Positions 1 to 6,122 of a stretch of 7,180 nt of DNA are shown in pieces. The stretch lies in assembly GCA_037134755.1 (NCBI GenBank), contig JBAXLO010000222.1, forward strand, positions 1 through 7,180. The letters are read 5' to 3'. The position numbers and the translations under genes were made by a program. This stretch comes from JBAXLO01 sp037134755. GTDB taxonomy: Bacteria > Bacteroidota > Bacteroidia > Bacteroidales > JACABE01. Numbering within the stretch: position 1 is the stretch's first letter; each line of letters opens with the position of its first letter. The notes beneath the pieces were generated by a model. That model made no database searches and had not been told where the DNA came from. It saw only the letters and a program-made list of their open reading frames with translations.

Positions 1-1
1 T

Positions 2-313
2 TCTATTTATGTTCGCTTTATTACCGGCATGAAAATAATGGATACAACAGCCGGATTTAAATGTTATCGCAAAGAAGTATTAAAAGCAATAGATTTTGAT
101 AAGATAAGATTTATGGGATATGCTTTTCAGATAGAAATGAAGTTTACTGCTTGGAAACTTCATTTTAATATCATGGAAGTTCCTATTATATTTACAGATC
201 GTACGGAAGGCACTTCAAAAATGAGTAAACGGATATTCAAGGAGGCTTTTATCGGAGTACTAAGCATGAAGATAAAGAGCTGGTTTAAAAAATATGAACG
301 TTTAGAAGGATAA
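2..313 (+). CDS. Polyprenol/dolichol-phosphate mannosyltransferase-like GT2 glycosyltransferase, 3' part only
   Basis: The gene starts before the window; 103 residues are visible in the frame opening at base 2, ending in TAA at 311-313. Family members move a sugar, usually mannose, from a nucleotide sugar to a polyprenyl phosphate on the cytoplasmic face of the membrane, giving a lipid-linked donor for glycan or protein glycosylation. The visible part carries the C-terminal signature of DPM1/Ppm1-like GT2 enzymes: a TGMxxxDTTAGFKCYR stretch (residues 8-23 of the visible part), GYAFQIEM, and DRxxGxSKMS followed by a conserved EA near the end. No membrane segment follows, so this is the short soluble form without a fused transmembrane domain. 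The nucleotide-sugar-binding N-terminal part, including the DXD region, is outside the window, so the exact donor cannot be judged. A terminator follows at once, making this the last gene of its transcript. Confidence 0.85.
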   Translation, partial: SIYVRFITGMKIMDTTAGFKCYRKEVLKAIDFDKIRFMGYAFQIEMKFTAWKLHFNIMEVPIIFTDRTEGTSKMSKRIFKEAFIGVLSMKIKSWFKKYERLEG

Positions 314-316
314 ATT

Positions 317-347
317 TAAAAGACCGCCAACGAGCGGTCTTTTTTAT
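317..347 (+). terminator. Intrinsic terminator after the glycosyltransferase
   Basis: AGACCGC (321-327) pairs perfectly with GCGGTCT (334-340) around a 6-nt loop. A's on the left pair with the T run 341-345 on the right, which also serves as the U-tract. It begins a few bases after the glycosyltransferase stop and separates that gene from the dihydroorotase transcript. Confidence 0.9.
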
Positions 348-370
348 AACAACATTAAATCATAATTACA

Positions 371-1723
371 ATGAATTATAAGATCATCAATGCAACTATT
401 GTCAATGAAGGGAACATCTTTAAAGGAACTGTTTATATTAAAGATGGAATAATAGCTGACATTATCTCATTAGGGAATGAAACTGATTCAGATATTAATA
501 CTAATGATTTTATTGAGATAAATGCAGAAGGTAAACATTTATTGCCAGGTGTTATTGATGATCAGGTACACTTCCGTGAACCCGGTTTAACTAACAAAGG
601 AGAAATATATACGGAGAGTAAAGCTGCTGTTGCAGGTGGCATTACTTCATACATGGAAATGCCAAATACAGTTCCTCAAACTTTAACACAAGAATTACTC
701 GAAGAAAAGTATCAGTTAGCTAAAGAAAAGTCATTAGCTAATTACTCTTTTTACATGGGTGTTTCAAATGATAATGCTGCTGAAGTATTAAAAACTAATA
801 CTAAAAACGTTTGTGGAATTAAGATATTCTTAGGTGCCTCTACAGGTAATATGCTTGTTAATAAACTTGCTACTATCGAAGAAATCTTCTCTAAAACAAA
901 AATGCTAATTGCTGTGCATTGCGAGGAAGAAAGTATTGTCAAATCGAATACGGAGCTTTATAAAGCAAAGTATGGCGAAGATATTCCATTTGAAGCACAT
1001 TCAGCTATTCGAAGCAGGGAGGCTTGTTATACTTCCTCTTATTTTGCAGTACAATTAGCTAAGAAACATAATACGCGTCTTCATTTATTTCATCTTTCAA
1101 CTTCTGATGAAATGAACTTGCTCGACAATACTATTCCGATAGAAGAAAAACATATTACTGCTGAAGTTTGTGTGCATCATTTATGGTTTTCGAATAAAGA
1201 TTATGAAGAAAAAGGTGCTTTCATCAAATGGAATCCTTCTATTAAAACAGAAGAAGACAGGGAAGCTCTTTTTAATGCTGTTTTAAATGGGAAGATTGAT
1301 GTAATAGCAACTGACCACGCTCCTCATACTATCGAAGAAAAACAAAACAAATATCTTTCAGCTCCTTCCGGTGGTCCTTTGGTGCAGCACTCATTAGTTG
1401 CAATGCTCGATTTTCAGCATCATTATAAGATAACATTAGAGAAGATAATTGAGATGATGTGTCATAATCCAGCCAGATTATTTAGAATAGATAAAAGAGG
1501 TTATATCCGCAAGGGTTATCATGCCGATCTTGTTCTTGTTGATTTAAATAGTCCATGGAAAGTTGATAAATCTAACATATTATATAAATGCGGTTGGTCT
1601 CCTTTTGAAGGACATACTTTTTTGTCAAAAATAACTCATACCTTTGTAAACGGAAATCTTGTTTATAATAATGGAACTTTTAATGAAAGTTCGAGAGGTG
1701 AACGACTAACATTTAATGTTTAA
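371..1723 (+). CDS. pyrC: Dihydroorotase (amidohydrolase family, Bacteroidota type)
   Basis: Cytoplasmic zinc enzyme of de novo pyrimidine synthesis, cyclising N-carbamoyl-L-aspartate to dihydroorotate. At 450 residues it has the size and motifs of the class I-like amidohydrolase form: DDQVHFREPG at 63-72, the MPNT motif at 97-100, GIKIFLG with Lys151 as the likely carboxylated metal-bridging lysine, metal-binding His183 (AVHCE) and His241 (FHLS), and the catalytic ATDHAPH stretch with Asp315. The C-terminal GYxADLVLVD and GWSPFEG motifs close the barrel and beta-sandwich. The usual HxH metal pair reads Gln65-Val-His67, so the first histidine is glutamine. From memory this DDQVHFREPG form is normal in Bacteroidota dihydroorotases such as that of Porphyromonas gingivalis, so I do not read it as decay. 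The ATG at 371 fits the N-terminal family pattern, with no Shine-Dalgarno. The next gene follows after 3 nt, which implies co-transcription. Confidence 0.95.
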   Translation: MNYKIINATIVNEGNIFKGTVYIKDGIIADIISLGNETDSDINTNDFIEINAEGKHLLPGVIDDQVHFREPGLTNKGEIYTESKAAVAGGITSYMEMPNTVPQTLTQELLEEKYQLAKEKSLANYSFYMGVSNDNAAEVLKTNTKNVCGIKIFLGASTGNMLVNKLATIEEIFSKTKMLIAVHCEEESIVKSNTELYKAKYGEDIPFEAHSAIRSREACYTSSYFAVQLAKKHNTRLHLFHLSTSDEMNLLDNTIPIEEKHITAEVCVHHLWFSNKDYEEKGAFIKWNPSIKTEEDREALFNAVLNGKIDVIATDHAPHTIEEKQNKYLSAPSGGPLVQHSLVAMLDFQHHYKITLEKIIEMMCHNPARLFRIDKRGYIRKGYHADLVLVDLNSPWKVDKSNILYKCGWSPFEGHTFLSKITHTFVNGNLVYNNGTFNESSRGERLTFNV

Positions 1724-1726
1724 AGT

Positions 1727-2095
1727 ATGAGAAAGTATTTACTATTATTCATCCTATCAGCTATGCTTGTTTCGTGTGGAAATAAGAAAGGAGCTAGTCC
1801 TGAATCTTCTTCAGTTATAAATAAAAAGAAGATGGCAATAGTTCTTGTAGATGTGTATCTTGCCGAATCAGCACTTTTGATAACATCGCAAGAAGGGAAG
1901 AATACGAAGGCATATACTATTCTTTATTACAATTATATTTTTGAAAAGAATGAGATTACAAGAGGGCAGTACATCAAAAGCATTCGTTATTATTCATTTC
2001 ATCTCAAAGAAATGAAGGAAGTATATAATGACGTTATCAACAAGCTTGTGGTATTACACAAACAACATCGTATTAATAAAAATAGTGAAGAATAA
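1727..2095 (+). CDS. Small lipoprotein, DUF4296-like
   Basis: The 122-residue product has a lipoprotein signal peptide: a charged MRK start, a hydrophobic stretch (5-15) and the lipobox LVSC with Cys17 as the lipidated residue, followed by Gly-Asn and a Ser-rich linker. It should sit on the periplasmic side of the outer or inner membrane. The rest (about 34-120) looks mostly helical and charged (KKMAIVLVDVYLAESALL, later YYNYIFEKNEITRGQYIKSIRYY), resembling the DUF4296 family, which in Bacteroidota is often encoded directly after dihydroorotase. The family assignment is from memory of sequence and context; the biochemical function is unknown. The gene begins 3 nt after the dihydroorotase stop, so translational coupling is likely. 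The pairing with a pyrimidine enzyme may only reflect a conserved gene cluster and is no proof of a pyrimidine role. Confidence 0.85.
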   Translation: MRKYLLLFILSAMLVSCGNKKGASPESSSVINKKKMAIVLVDVYLAESALLITSQEGKNTKAYTILYYNYIFEKNEITRGQYIKSIRYYSFHLKEMKEVYNDVINKLVVLHKQHRINKNSEE

Positions 2096-2173
2096 GTTAT
2101 TGTCTATTCTAGAAACATTACAAACTAACCGAATAATAAACTGTTTACACCTTAAATTTATCTTACATACATA

Positions 2174-3262
2174 ATGAAAAGAAACAAAACAATCCTTATT
2201 GCTATTTGCTTAATAGTTGCATTTAACATTAACCAAACTTTTTCTCAAACAAACAAAACCGCTCATAAGCCTAAGAATATTATCTTTATGATTGGAGATG
2301 GTATGGGTACTGCTCAGGTATATTCAGCTTTAGTTGCAAAGAAAGATAAGTTAAATATTGCTCGTTGCAAGTATATAGGGTTTCATAAGACTTATTCAGC
2401 TAATAAATTTATTACGGATTCGGCTGCAGGAGCAACAGCTTTCTCTACAGGTCAAAAGACTAATAATGGTTATCTTGCTCTTGATTCAAATAAGAAATTC
2501 TTACCAACCATATTAGAGATGTCTTCTAAAAAGGGCTTATCTACAGGATTGGTTGTAACATGTGCTGTTACACATGCTACCCCTGCCGGATTTATTGCTC
2601 ATGTGGATAATCGCGACAACTATGAAGAGATTGCCAAATGGTTTCTTAAAACAGATATTACTTTATTCTTAGGTGGTGGTCGTGATCATTTTGAAAAAAG
2701 AAAAGACAATTTAAATCTAAGTGATAGTTTAAGGGCAAAGAATTATCAAGTAGTTTATAAACTAAGTGATATGAATAAAATAAAGAGTGGTAAAATAGCC
2801 GGTTTGTTTTATGATGTGCATCCGCCAAAGATGTCGGAGGGTAGGGGAGAACTATTAGGTGAGGAAACTAAGGAAGCTATTTCAATATTAAATCAAAACA
2901 AAAAAGGTTTCTTTATGATGATTGAAGGTTCGCAGATTGATTGGGGTGGACATAATAATGAAACTGATTATATTGTTAAGGAAACAGTAGATTTTGATAA
3001 TGTTGTAGGACAGGTTATGGATTTTGCTGAGAAAGATGGTAATACTTTAGTTGTAATTACTGCTGACCACGAAACTGGTGGCTTTGCAATAACAGGTGGA
3101 AGTATTAAAGATGGGACAGTTGAAGGCAAGTTTACACAAAAAGATCATACGGCTGTTATGGTTCCAATATTTGCTTATGGTCCGGGGGCGGTTGAGTTCA
3201 TGGGTATCATTGAAAACACTGACATCTTTTATAAATTTAGAAGTCTATTATTAGGATATTAA
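2174..3262 (+). CDS. Secreted alkaline phosphatase, short His/Trp active-site form
   Basis: The 362-residue phosphomonoesterase releases phosphate from organic phosphates outside the cytoplasm. A signal peptide covers about 1-25 (KRNK, hydrophobic 7-17, then TFSQ). Active-site residues can be matched to E. coli PhoA: Asp42 (IGDGMG), nucleophile Ser83 (TDSAAGATAFSTG), Thr136 and Arg147 (13 residues after His134, as in PhoA), Glu251, Asp256 and His260 (EGSQIDWGGH), Asp298-His299 (TADHETGG) and His325. PhoA's Asp153 and Lys328 are replaced by His134 and Trp257, the pair known from the cold-active Antarctic TAB5 phosphatase. The protein is about 110 residues shorter than PhoA, mainly because there is little between His299 and His325 where larger enzymes carry a crown insertion. 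It lies 78 bp after the lipoprotein gene with no terminator between, so read-through is possible. No PHO-box-like operator was seen. I leave the symbol empty because phoA and phoB-type names are used inconsistently for this subfamily. Confidence 0.95.
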   Translation: MKRNKTILIAICLIVAFNINQTFSQTNKTAHKPKNIIFMIGDGMGTAQVYSALVAKKDKLNIARCKYIGFHKTYSANKFITDSAAGATAFSTGQKTNNGYLALDSNKKFLPTILEMSSKKGLSTGLVVTCAVTHATPAGFIAHVDNRDNYEEIAKWFLKTDITLFLGGGRDHFEKRKDNLNLSDSLRAKNYQVVYKLSDMNKIKSGKIAGLFYDVHPPKMSEGRGELLGEETKEAISILNQNKKGFFMMIEGSQIDWGGHNNETDYIVKETVDFDNVVGQVMDFAEKDGNTLVVITADHETGGFAITGGSIKDGTVEGKFTQKDHTAVMVPIFAYGPGAVEFMGIIENTDIFYKFRSLLLGY

Positions 3263-3323
3263 TGAATAAGATGTCTTAATTAACACTTTTTTTGAATAGT
3301 CATACAACTTTTTATTGTTTTTC

Positions 3324-3355
3324 TTGTCTATATAACAAAAGAAACTCTATCTTTA
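3324..3355 (+). promoter_or_regulatory. Possible Bacteroidota-type promoter for the lectin/PKD gene
   Basis: TTG at 3324-3326 and TATCTTTA at 3348-3355 (seven of eight against TAnnTTTG) are 21 bp apart, within the range for Bacteroidota sigma-A promoters. This would give a leader of roughly 105 nt. The DNA is very AT-rich, so a chance match is easy. The 204-bp gap between the phosphatase and the next start otherwise shows no strong terminator or operator. Confidence 0.25.
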
Positions 3356-3466
3356 TAAAGAAGTACTGATATGTTTCTTGATAATTAATAGGACGAGATA
3401 AACAATAGCTTGAGATAATATAAAATAACAAGTTCTTAGATTCATAACAAATAAAACTTAGTACTA

Positions 3467-5677
3467 ATGAACAAAGCGAATCTTAAATTGCAGACATTAA
3501 CAAGAACGAGCAGAAAGATATTTTTTGCCGCAGTTCTTCTTATTATAACTCTTAATGTTAGTTCACAACAGTATAATGCAACCGGTACTGCTTTTGCAAT
3601 GAGCTCAATTGGGTGCTACACGCTTACCAATTCTACAGGGCAGGCAGGGGCTATCTGGAATATTTATACTATTGATTTAACACAATCTTTTGATATTACT
3701 TTAACTCTGAACTTTGGATACCGATCAGTACATACTTGGGATGGAGGTACTAATTGTGGTGGCGATGGTATGTCATTTGTTCTGCAACCCGTTAGTACAG
3801 GTGTATTTGGTTTAGGTTCGGGTGTAGGTTTTCATGGCATTACTCCTTCATTGGGTGTAATTATGGATACTTTTACCGATAATCCTGATGACCCTACCTA
3901 TCAACATATTTCTATAAATCAAAATGGTGATGAATTGGATATTGCTCCAAACGAATTGACATCCTATACTGCTGCTGTTGGTTTTCCTCCTAATATTACG
4001 GATGGTATGTCACATCTATTTCGTTTTTCATGGGATCCTACTACTGATTCTGTAAAGGCATACTTTGGCAATTCTAATTCGCTGCCTGCTAATCCAACAA
4101 TAACTTATCATGGTGATATCGTTAACAATATATTTGGAGGCAATCCTAATGTATATTGGGGAGTTAGTGCTTCAACAGGTGGTTGTTGGAATCTTCAAAC
4201 AGTATGTATTACTACTGTTGCTAATTTTATTGCTGACTCTATCGTATGTTACGGAACTCCTGTTACCTTTTTTGATAACAGTATAAGTGGTTTAGCTATT
4301 ACTTCCTGGCTTTGGGAATTTGGTGATAGCAGCACTTCTATCCAACAGAATCCTGTTCATGTTTATAATGCTCCGGGCACCTATCTTGTTAAGCTTACTA
4401 TCGTTAATTCAGGTGGTTTCTCTTCTGTTATGACACATAATGTTATTGTTAACCCAAGACCTGATGTGACCGTTAATAACGACTCAATTTGTACCGGTGA
4501 TATAGCAACTTTAACTGCCCACGGTGCCAATGCTTACTTTTGGAGTACCGGACAAACAGATAGTGCTATACAGGTTTCACCCCCTGTTACAAGCACTTAT
4601 ATTGTAACCGGCGAAAACGAATTTCACTGTCTTAATAAAGATACTGCTACTGTTACAGTGTTCGATCTTCCTATTATTACCGTTACTAACGATACTATTT
4701 GCAAAGGTGATACTGCAACTTTAACAGCAAGCGGTGGTACTTCCTATGAATGGACAACACCTTATGTATCTACCTCCAATCCTATCAAAGTAAGTCCTGA
4801 TGTGCCTACACAATATACCGTTATCGGGACATTAAATACACATGGATGCAAGAATACCGGCACTGGAGATGTTGTGTTTTATCCTGTTCCTAACATATCG
4901 TTCTCAGCCAATAAACAGACTGGTTGCGAACCTGTAACTGTTACATTTACTAACGAAACTGATCCCGTTAATTCAACCTATACATGGAACTTTGGTGATG
5001 GCAGTCCTACTGACACTACTCTCAGTCCTATACATACTTACAACTCTACCAATTCGCCTTTCTCCGTTACTTTAAGTGCGGTAAGTGGCAATGGATGTTT
5101 TGCTACCTATACAGCCACCGATTTGATTAGTGTATATCCCCAGCCAACAGCCGATTTTACTTGGGATCCACCTACAGGTGTGCTTAGTAATCCTACCATA
5201 TACTTTACCGATGCCTCTACTCCTGTTAATCCTTTATTTACGAATACGTGGGATTTTGGTGATGGCACTTTGCCTTTTGATTACACACACAACCCTGTAC
5301 ATCTTTTTACAAGTGCTAATGTTTTTGATGTTATGATGATTATCAGCACCGACAGCACTCATGGCAATTGTAGAGATACCGTAAGACACTCTATTACTAT
5401 TATAGCTGATAGTTTAGGTTTCCCTAATGTTATTACTCCTAATGGTGATGGTATTAATGATAATTTTGTTATTAAAGGATTAGAAAAAGGCGCTTATCCG
5501 TCAAATAATCTTGTGATATATAACCGTTGGGGAAAGAAAGTATATGATAGTAGCAACTATCAAAACGGAAACTTTACCGGTGACGGTTTACCCGATGGCG
5601 TTTATTACTATATATTTACAGCCAAGAGTGTATTAAAAGAATTAAAACATCAAAGCAGTCTCGAAATACTTCGTTAG
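3467..5677 (+). CDS. Secreted multidomain protein: L-type lectin, PKD and Ig-like modules, T9SS C-terminal domain
   Basis: The 736-residue product is probably a cell-surface or released glycan-binding protein. Order: signal peptide 1-34 with a long basic n-region and hydrophobic core 18-31; bacterial L-type lectin domain about 36-250 (DGMSFVLQP at 100-108, GITPSLG 124-130, MDTFTDNPDDP 133-143, HISIN 147-151, VYWGVSASTGG 229-239); PKD 1 about 252-328 (WEFGDSS); two Ig-like repeats at about 331-398 and 401-471, both with a NDxICxGDxATLTAxG start; PKD 2 about 473-557 (WNFGDGS); PKD 3 about 559-647 (WDFGDGT); gliding-motility-type C-terminal domain about 652-736 (PNVITPNGDGINDNF, YNRWGKKVY, GDGLPDGVYYY). 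That last domain directs outer-membrane export by T9SS. No catalytic domain is visible. The ligand is unknown; the lectin fold suggests a carbohydrate. The ATG at 3467 gives a complete signal peptide. The gene appears to be its own transcript, with a strong terminator at 5962-6000. Confidence 0.93.
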   Translation: MNKANLKLQTLTRTSRKIFFAAVLLIITLNVSSQQYNATGTAFAMSSIGCYTLTNSTGQAGAIWNIYTIDLTQSFDITLTLNFGYRSVHTWDGGTNCGGDGMSFVLQPVSTGVFGLGSGVGFHGITPSLGVIMDTFTDNPDDPTYQHISINQNGDELDIAPNELTSYTAAVGFPPNITDGMSHLFRFSWDPTTDSVKAYFGNSNSLPANPTITYHGDIVNNIFGGNPNVYWGVSASTGGCWNLQTVCITTVANFIADSIVCYGTPVTFFDNSISGLAITSWLWEFGDSSTSIQQNPVHVYNAPGTYLVKLTIVNSGGFSSVMTHNVIVNPRPDVTVNNDSICTGDIATLTAHGANAYFWSTGQTDSAIQVSPPVTSTYIVTGENEFHCLNKDTATVTVFDLPIITVTNDTICKGDTATLTASGGTSYEWTTPYVSTSNPIKVSPDVPTQYTVIGTLNTHGCKNTGTGDVVFYPVPNISFSANKQTGCEPVTVTFTNETDPVNSTYTWNFGDGSPTDTTLSPIHTYNSTNSPFSVTLSAVSGNGCFATYTATDLISVYPQPTADFTWDPPTGVLSNPTIYFTDASTPVNPLFTNTWDFGDGTLPFDYTHNPVHLFTSANVFDVMMIISTDSTHGNCRDTVRHSITIIADSLGFPNVITPNGDGINDNFVIKGLEKGAYPSNNLVIYNRWGKKVYDSSNYQNGNFTGDGLPDGVYYYIFTAKSVLKELKHQSSLEILR

Positions 5678-5734
5678 CTAGTTTATCAATTACGAAAGGC
5701 ATTTAGTGATTTGGCGATTTAAGAAAACAATAGT

Positions 5735-5859
5735 GCCTAAAGTTTGGAGTTTGAAGTGCCTAAAATTGAAGACAAGGCTTTTAGGAGTTTAGGCTTTTAG
5801 GCAGTTAGGAAAATAAGAAGTACTTAAAGAGCCTAAAGTTTGAAATGCCTAAAGTTGAA
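5735..5859. repeat. GCCTAAA/TTTAGGC repeat family
   Basis: Four direct copies of a unit close to GCCTAAAGTTTGAA start at 5735, 5758, 5831 and 5847, arranged as two pairs (23 and 16 bp apart). Between the pairs, the opposite orientation appears: GGCTTTTAGG at 5776-5785 and again at 5792-5801, with TTTAGGC ending at 5794 and 5802. Direct and inverted copies can pair into alternative hairpins. Confidence 0.8.
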
Positions 5860-5893
5860 AATAATTATGAATTATGAAAAGCAGTTAATGATT

Positions 5894-5913
5894 CCTGCCT
5901 GCCGTTAGGTAGG
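5894..5913. repeat. Small GC-rich hairpin
   Basis: CCTGCCT (5894-5900) pairs with AGGTAGG (5907-5913) around a 6-nt loop, with one G-T wobble or mismatch depending on the strand. It is GC-rich in otherwise AT-rich DNA and looks like a decayed copy of a CCTGCCTG-type palindrome common in Bacteroidota intergenic DNA; that comparison is from memory. Confidence 0.5.
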
Positions 5914-5961
5914 TGGTGATTTAGTGATATTGCGATTTTATTTATTAAGAAGAAATGCCCT

Positions 5962-6000
5962 ACCGCTTAGCCGATTTCCTGGCTTAGCGGTTTTTTCTTT
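5962..6000 (+). terminator. Intrinsic terminator, + strand
   Basis: CCGCTTAGCC (5963-5972) pairs with GGCTTAGCGG (5981-5990) with a single T-T mismatch and an 8-nt loop. A run of T's (5991-5996, then CTTT) follows. It is the first strong terminator after the lectin gene, about 285 bp past its stop, so the transcript would include the repeat mosaic as a long 3' tail. Confidence 0.88.
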
Positions 6001-6042
6001 TCTTATTATCTGCAAGTATAATTCCTAACAGGATAAATAAAT

Positions 6043-6078
6043 AAAAAACCTTCACCAATTGCTTGATGAAGGTTTTTT
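6043..6078. terminator. Bidirectional terminator between convergent genes
   Basis: AAAAAACCTTCA (6043-6054) is perfectly complementary to TGAAGGTTTTTT (6067-6078), with a 12-nt loop. A and T runs on both sides make it work on either strand. It lies 45 bp beyond the stop of the minus-strand gene at 6123-6731 and so is that gene's likely terminator, while backing up the + strand terminator just before it. Confidence 0.85.
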
Positions 6079-6091
6079 GTTTTTAATTAGA

Positions 6092-6119
6092 GTAAAGACG
6101 TTGCATGCAACGTCTCTAC
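6092..6119. repeat. Near-perfect 28-bp palindrome
   Basis: AGACGTTGCATGCAACGTCT (6096-6115) is a perfect palindrome. It extends on both sides to 14-bp arms (6092-6105 and 6106-6119) with one mismatch (A6095 against C6116). There is no spacer and no T run, so it is not a normal terminator. The likely ancestral left arm had G at 6095. It resembles the short dispersed REP-like palindromes of Bacteroidota and cyanobacterial genomes, from memory. It ends 3 bp before the stop codon of the minus-strand gene. Confidence 0.85.
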
Positions 6120-6122
6120 GGG

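Larger units (their letters stand above)
5701..5938. repeat. Mosaic of degenerate short repeats bracketed by a 20-bp direct repeat
   Basis: The 445-bp gap between the lectin gene and the convergent gene holds no credible ORF; its first half is repeat debris. ATTTAGTGATTTGGCGATTT at 5701-5720 recurs at 5919-5938 with 18 of 20 bases matching. Between the copies lie the GCCTAAA family (5735-5859), a 7-bp tandem ATTATGA twice (5864-5877) and a small GC-rich hairpin (5894-5913). All copies are diverged. No transposase or target-site duplication is visible. Confidence 0.75.

Noticed and set aside
751..942. Minus-strand open frame of 63 codons
   Set aside because: It lies wholly inside the dihydroorotase gene, whose motifs are unmistakable, and its product resembles nothing.
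2153..2160. TAAATTTA as a -7 promoter element for the phosphatase
   Set aside because: It has no TTG at the right distance upstream and would leave a leader of only a few bases.
5130..5336. Plus-strand open frame of 68 codons
   Set aside because: It is an out-of-frame shadow of the PKD 2/PKD 3 region of the lectin gene, giving Leu/Ile-rich low-complexity protein.
5735..5859. CRISPR array
   Set aside because: The units are short, diverged, unevenly spaced and present in both orientations, with no constant-length spacers and no cas genes nearby.
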